DNA of 64,000 bases from positions 47,955-111,954 of the forward strand of contig JAUSFE010000039.1 of the NCBI GenBank assembly GCA_030649945.1, read 5' to 3'. Both the position numbers and the translations under genes were made by a program. The notes beneath the pieces were generated by a model that saw only the letters and a program-made list of their open reading frames with translations, was not told the DNA's origin and did no database searches. Shown here piece by piece: positions 60,651-64,000 of this stretch (within the stretch, counting starts at the first letter, position 1; each line of letters opens with the position of its first letter). This DNA is from Dehalococcoidia bacterium (GTDB lineage Bacteria; Chloroflexota; Dehalococcoidia; SM23-28-2; RBG-16-64-32).

Positions 60651-61763
60651 ATGACCCAGAAACCCAACCTGCGCATCCCCGGCCCCACGCCCGTGCCCCA
60701 GGACGTCCTGGACGCTGTCGCCGGCCCCATGGTGAACCACCGCGGGCGGGAGTTCGCAGCGCTGGTCAAACGCGTCGCTGAGCGGCTGAAAGACTTCTAC
60801 CAGACCGGCCAGGACGTGCTCACGTTGACCTGCTCCGGCACCGGCGGCCTCGAGGCCGCTGTCGTCAGCACGCTCTCCCCCGGCGATAAGGTCCTCGCCG
60901 TGACAATCGGCTCCTTCGGCGAGCGCTTTGCGTCCATCGCGGAGACCTACGGCGCGCGGGTGTCGCCGCTCGCCTACGAGTGGGGGCAGGCCGCGCGCGC
61001 GGAAGACGTGCGCCGGGCGATTGAGGACGAGCCGGACATCAAGGCGGTACTCGTCACCCACAACGAGACCTCCACGGGCGTTACTAACCCGCTGGAGGAG
61101 ATCGCGCGCGTGGTGAGGAAGGCGGACAAGCTGCTGCTGGTGGACGCCGTCAGCAGCCTGGGCGCCATCCCCCTGTGCATGGACGACTGGGGCTTGGACG
61201 CGGTAGTCACCGGCTCCCAGAAGGGCTGGATGGTGCCGCCGGGTCTCGCGTTCGTGGCCCTGAGCGACCGCGGCTGGAAGGCTTACGAGACGGCGAAGAT
61301 GCCTCGCTTCTACCTGGACCTGGGCCGCCACCGCGACTCGCTGGCCAAGGGGCAGACGCCGTGGACGCCGGCGCTGTCCATCTTCTTCGGCCTGGACGTG
61401 GCGCTGGAGCGGATGACGGACGAGGGCATGGAGGCCATCTTCGCCCGCCACGCGCGCATCGGCCGTTACACCCGCGAGGGCGTGAAGGCGCTGGGACTGG
61501 AGCTGTTCTGCCAGGACGAGCGCTACGCGTCCGACACGGTGACCGCGGTGAAGTGCCCGGAGGGCGTGGAAGTGAGCGCGCTGCGCACGTTAATGGAAGA
61601 CGAGTACAACGTGGTGCTGGCCGGCGGCCAGGGCAAACTGAGCGGCAAGATCTTCCGCATCGGTCACCTGGGGCTGGTGGAGGAAGACGATATCCGCCAG
61701 GCGCTGGACGCCCTGGCGCGGGCGCTGCCGAAGGCCGGCTATACCCCTTCCATGGCCCGCTAG
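60651..61763 (+). CDS. Class V aminotransferase (serine-glyoxylate/phosphoserine type)
   Basis: 370 residues. PLP enzyme: LRIPGPTPVPQDVLDAVAGP, MVNHRGREFAALV, CSGTGGLEAAV, VDAVSSLGAI, and TGSQKGWMVPPG with Lys191. Close to soluble hydrogenase subunit and serine-pyruvate/alanine-glyoxylate aminotransferases. Next to serA, it could supply the phosphoserine transamination step or interconvert serine and glyoxylate. The TAG stop is the first three bases of the family C element. Confidence 0.88.
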   Translation: MTQKPNLRIPGPTPVPQDVLDAVAGPMVNHRGREFAALVKRVAERLKDFYQTGQDVLTLTCSGTGGLEAAVVSTLSPGDKVLAVTIGSFGERFASIAETYGARVSPLAYEWGQAARAEDVRRAIEDEPDIKAVLVTHNETSTGVTNPLEEIARVVRKADKLLLVDAVSSLGAIPLCMDDWGLDAVVTGSQKGWMVPPGLAFVALSDRGWKAYETAKMPRFYLDLGRHRDSLAKGQTPWTPALSIFFGLDVALERMTDEGMEAIFARHARIGRYTREGVKALGLELFCQDERYASDTVTAVKCPEGVEVSALRTLMEDEYNVVLAGGQGKLSGKIFRIGHLGLVEEDDIRQALDALARALPKAGYTPSMAR

Positions 61764-61998
61764 TGTACCGTCTCCAAAGTGCCTGGACTGTGTCCCGTGG
61801 TACGTTGAGTCGCGGTGCCATCCCGTCTGTCATCCTGAGCGGGCATGACGCTCGCTCGCAGCAGAACGCATCTTCGCGAAGGGATCTGGGGTGGGGCAGA
61901 CCCCCAGCGAGGGACGATGGCGCGCCCGGACCCCTCGTGTACCGTCTTTCACTGCAAGGGTGCGCCGTGGTAAGGCTGTTGTTGAGACACTGCGCTAG
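61761..61998. mobile_element. Family C MITE-like element, copy 4
   Basis: 238 bp. Left end TAGTGTACCGTCTC, right end GAGACACTGCGCTAG. The interior follows the family pattern with a small tgacgctcgctcgcagcaga insertion. The left TAG is the stop codon of the preceding aminotransferase. Confidence 0.8.
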
Positions 61999-62016
61999 GC
62001 GCACGCCCCACAGCGG

Positions 62017-63600
62017 ATGACTCCCCACATTCTGGTCTGCGACCCAATAGCGGAAGACGGCGTTGAGGCGCTGAAGCGCTTCGGCGCGCAGGTGGACGTG
62101 CGCACCGGCCTGCCGCCGGACGAACTGCGGGCGCTGGTGGGCGGTTATGAGGCGCTGGTGGTGCGCAGCGAGACCAAGGTCACGCGCGACATCATCGAGG
62201 CGGCGCACCACCTGCAGGTGATCGGCCGCGCGGGCATAGGCGTCGATAACATCGACCTGGATGCCGCGACGGAGAGGGGCATCGTCGTCGTCAACGCGCC
62301 CACCGGCAACATCATCTCCGCCGCGGAGCACGCCATCGCCCTCATGCTCTCGCTCTCGCGGCACATTCCGCAGGCCAACGCGTCGCTGCGGGCGGGCAAG
62401 TGGGAGCGCAGCCGCTTCCTGGGGCTGGAGGTGCGCGGCAAGACGCTGGGCGTCATCGGCCTGGGCCAGGTGGGGTCGGAGGTCGCGCGGCGGGCGAAGG
62501 GCCTGGAGATGAGCGTCATCGCTCACGACCCCTTCGTGCCCGAGGAGCGGGCGCGGGTGCTGGGCGTTGAGCTGGTATCGATGGACGACCTGCTGGGACA
62601 GTCCGACTTCGTGTCCATCCACACGACGCTGTCGGAGGGGACGAGGAAGCTGCTGGGCGAGGACGAGCTGCGGAAGATGAAGCCGGCGGCGCGCATCATC
62701 AACACCGCCCGCGGCGGCATCGTGGACGAGAAGGCGCTGGAGAAGGCGATTACTGAAGGCTGGATCGCCGGCGCGGCGCTGGACGTCTTCGAGAAGGAGC
62801 CGGTCACGAGCCACCCGCTGTTCGCATTGGACAAGGTGGTGGTGACGCCGCACCTGGGCGCGTCTACGGCAGAGGCGCAGGAGCGCGTGGCGGTGGACGT
62901 TGCCGACCAGATACTGGCTGTGCTCAAGGGGGAGCCAGCGCGCTATGCCGTCAACGCGCCGCTGATCCCGGCGGAGACGTACACATACCTGGCGCCGTAT
63001 GTGCCGGTGGCGGCGAAGGTGGGCTCGCTGGCGGTGCAGCTGCACCAGGGCCACCTGGGAGAGATTGAGATCACGTACGCCGGCGAGATCGCGCAGCACG
63101 ACGTGACGCCGCTGAAGGCGGCGGTGGTGGGCGGCCTGCTGAAGCCGATCAGCGAAGAGCACGTGAACGTGGTGAACGTGGACCTCATCGTGCAGCGGCG
63201 GGGAATGCAGGTGACGGAGATCCGCGGCCCCTCGCACGAGATCTACGCCAACCTGGTCACGGTGCGCATTCCCGCCGGTGGGGGTGACACGAAGGTCTCG
63301 GGCACGATCGCTCACGACGGACCGCACGTCGTGCGCATCGACGACTTCTGGGTGGACGTGCCGCCCAGCGAGGGCTATCTGCTGCTGTGTGAGAACCGCG
63401 ACCGCCCGGGCATGGTGGGCGCGGTGGGCACGCTGATGGGCGAGTTTGGGGTGAACATCAGCTTCATGAACGTGGGCCGGCACGAGAAGCGCGGCGTGGC
63501 GCTGATGGTCCTGGCGCTGGACGAGACGCTGGCGCCGGAGCGGATAGAGCGGGTGAAGGAGATACCGGGCATCCTGGCCGTGAAGCTGGCGCGGCTGTAG
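62017..63600 (+). CDS. serA: D-3-phosphoglycerate dehydrogenase
   Basis: 527 residues, the long form. First step of the phosphorylated serine pathway. NAD site GKTLGVIGLGQVGSEVAR; catalytic Arg232 in IINTARGGIVDE, Glu261 (VFEKEPVTSH) and His279 (TPHLGAST); then an allosteric substrate-binding intervening domain and a C-terminal ACT domain (LLCENRDRPGMVGAVGTLMG). Length and domain order match bacterial type-I enzymes with feedback by serine. Preceded by a family C element that lies between it and the aminotransferase. No strong ribosome binding site. Confidence 0.95.
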   Translation: MTPHILVCDPIAEDGVEALKRFGAQVDVRTGLPPDELRALVGGYEALVVRSETKVTRDIIEAAHHLQVIGRAGIGVDNIDLDAATERGIVVVNAPTGNIISAAEHAIALMLSLSRHIPQANASLRAGKWERSRFLGLEVRGKTLGVIGLGQVGSEVARRAKGLEMSVIAHDPFVPEERARVLGVELVSMDDLLGQSDFVSIHTTLSEGTRKLLGEDELRKMKPAARIINTARGGIVDEKALEKAITEGWIAGAALDVFEKEPVTSHPLFALDKVVVTPHLGASTAEAQERVAVDVADQILAVLKGEPARYAVNAPLIPAETYTYLAPYVPVAAKVGSLAVQLHQGHLGEIEITYAGEIAQHDVTPLKAAVVGGLLKPISEEHVNVVNVDLIVQRRGMQVTEIRGPSHEIYANLVTVRIPAGGGDTKVSGTIAHDGPHVVRIDDFWVDVPPSEGYLLLCENRDRPGMVGAVGTLMGEFGVNISFMNVGRHEKRGVALMVLALDETLAPERIERVKEIPGILAVKLARL

Positions 63601-63619
63601 GCCGGCCCCCGCCCCGAGT

Positions 63620-63660
63620 CCCTTAACCACAAAGACTCAAAGACACGAAGGATCATCGCC
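63620..63660. repeat. Interspersed 'aaagactcaaagacacgaagg' fragment
   Basis: Single copy of the cacaaagg-type repeat directly after serA. No coding potential. Confidence 0.55.
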
Positions 63661-63664
63661 AATC

Positions 63665-63862
63665 TAGTGCACCGTCTCCAAAATACCTTGACTGTATCCC
63701 GTGGTACGTTGAGCGCGGCCCCATCCCGTGTTGTCATCCTGAGCGCGACGACATCTGCCACGTGGCTCTGCCCAGCGAAGGGATCTGGGGTGGGGCAGAC
63801 CTGCGAGCGAGGGACGATGGCGCACCCTCGTGTGCCGTCTCTCACTTCAAGGGTGCGCCGCG
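63665..63862. mobile_element. Family C MITE-like element, copy 5 (right end missing)
   Basis: Starts TAGTGCACCGTCTC, shares the family interior to gggtgcgccgcgtga and then diverges before a right terminus. It has a deletion of the gcttcgcgaa block relative to C3. Non-coding. Confidence 0.7.
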
Positions 63863-63870
63863 TGATGCCT

Positions 63871-64000
63871 CATAAATCCCGGTTACCGAACGGCCTCCGC
63901 CGGCCCTGGAGGTCAACGCATCGCCCAGCACACGCCCTTATCCAGATGGAGTCCTCGTGGACGAGAGCCATGAACCTGCTCCTCAAGGCTTCTTCGTATC
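63871..64000 (-). CDS. Possible C-terminal end of a gene running off the right edge
   Basis: An open minus-strand frame covers 64000 to a stop near 63871 (reads ALVHEDSIWIRACAGRC and then DLQGRRRPFGNRDL). Plus-strand frames from ATG 63950 are also open to the edge (MESSWTRAMNLLLKASSY), so the strand is uncertain. No family recognised. Confidence 0.25.

Overview
The window is about 64 kb of high-GC DNA from a bacterial chromosome. A Chloroflexota, Dehalococcoidia-like lineage is the best guess. The basis is the proteins: dockerin-like tandem repeats at the end of a secreted beta-helix protein, a DUF5679-type zinc ribbon, several small lipoproteins with Gly/Ser or Pro/Thr linkers, and a mix of fatty-acid and SDR enzymes. 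This is inference; there is no rRNA gene or ribosomal-protein operon here to settle it. Many genes carry a TATAAT-like -10 box only 6-10 nt before the start codon, so leaderless or very short leaders look common.

Layout. 1-2.5 kb: a truncated nadA (NAD synthesis) with two palindromic operator candidates, a duplicated-domain lipoprotein, and an NrtR-type degenerate Nudix regulator, followed by miaB. 4-10.5 kb: epoxide-hydrolase-like protein, gamma-glutamyltransferase, VTT membrane protein, tRNA-Ser, polyferredoxin, secreted metzincin protease and sucD. 10.9-16.2 kb: tandem DinB/MDMPI protein, GNAT and MFS pair, and a DegT aminotransferase whose 3' end holds a GxxExxY gene with terminal inverted repeats and 53-bp flanking direct repeats. 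16.5-31.5 kb: SDR, HD-GYP protein, dinB, LOG protein, enoyl-CoA hydratase, DUF5679, VOC protein, a two-component system facing a His-rich secreted protein, HpcH aldolase, lipoprotein and NDH-2 with a Rex/CRP-like operator over its start. 31.5-36.2 kb: a HEPN-like gene and a GIY-YIG-like gene next to an acyl-CoA dehydrogenase and an APH-like kinase. 36.7-49.3 kb: beta-helix/dockerin protein, SDR, unknown secreted protein, GNAT, tRNA-Pro, membrane protein, mfd, pth and a large unknown protein. 49.9-54.7 kb: cysteine desulfurase, a frameshifted BNR-repeat gene, two small membrane proteins behind a T-box riboswitch, and a tRNA cluster (Val, Lys, Leu) interrupted by a GIY-YIG gene. 54.8-63.6 kb: OppD/OppF ATPases, proline iminopeptidase, selA, histidine phosphatase, class V aminotransferase and serA.

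The intergenic space is dominated by short non-coding mobile-like repeats. Family A is about 256-296 bp with ends resembling CTAGcTGTAGTTCCC. Family B has TTAGCAGGGTGcTGAAA ends. Family C is about 237-397 bp with TAGTGTAGTGTCTC ends. Family D is a 92-118 bp tandem repeat built round a perfect GGGCGAATGGCATTCGCCC palindrome. Several of these (and a tRNA fragment) supply the stop codon of the neighbouring gene.

Genes that plausibly work together: nadA with NrtR; pth with mfd; histidine kinase, response regulator and the divergent secreted protein; acyl-CoA dehydrogenase with the APH-like kinase (separate halves of an ACAD10/11-type pairing); class V aminotransferase with SerA for serine/glycine metabolism; OppD with OppF.
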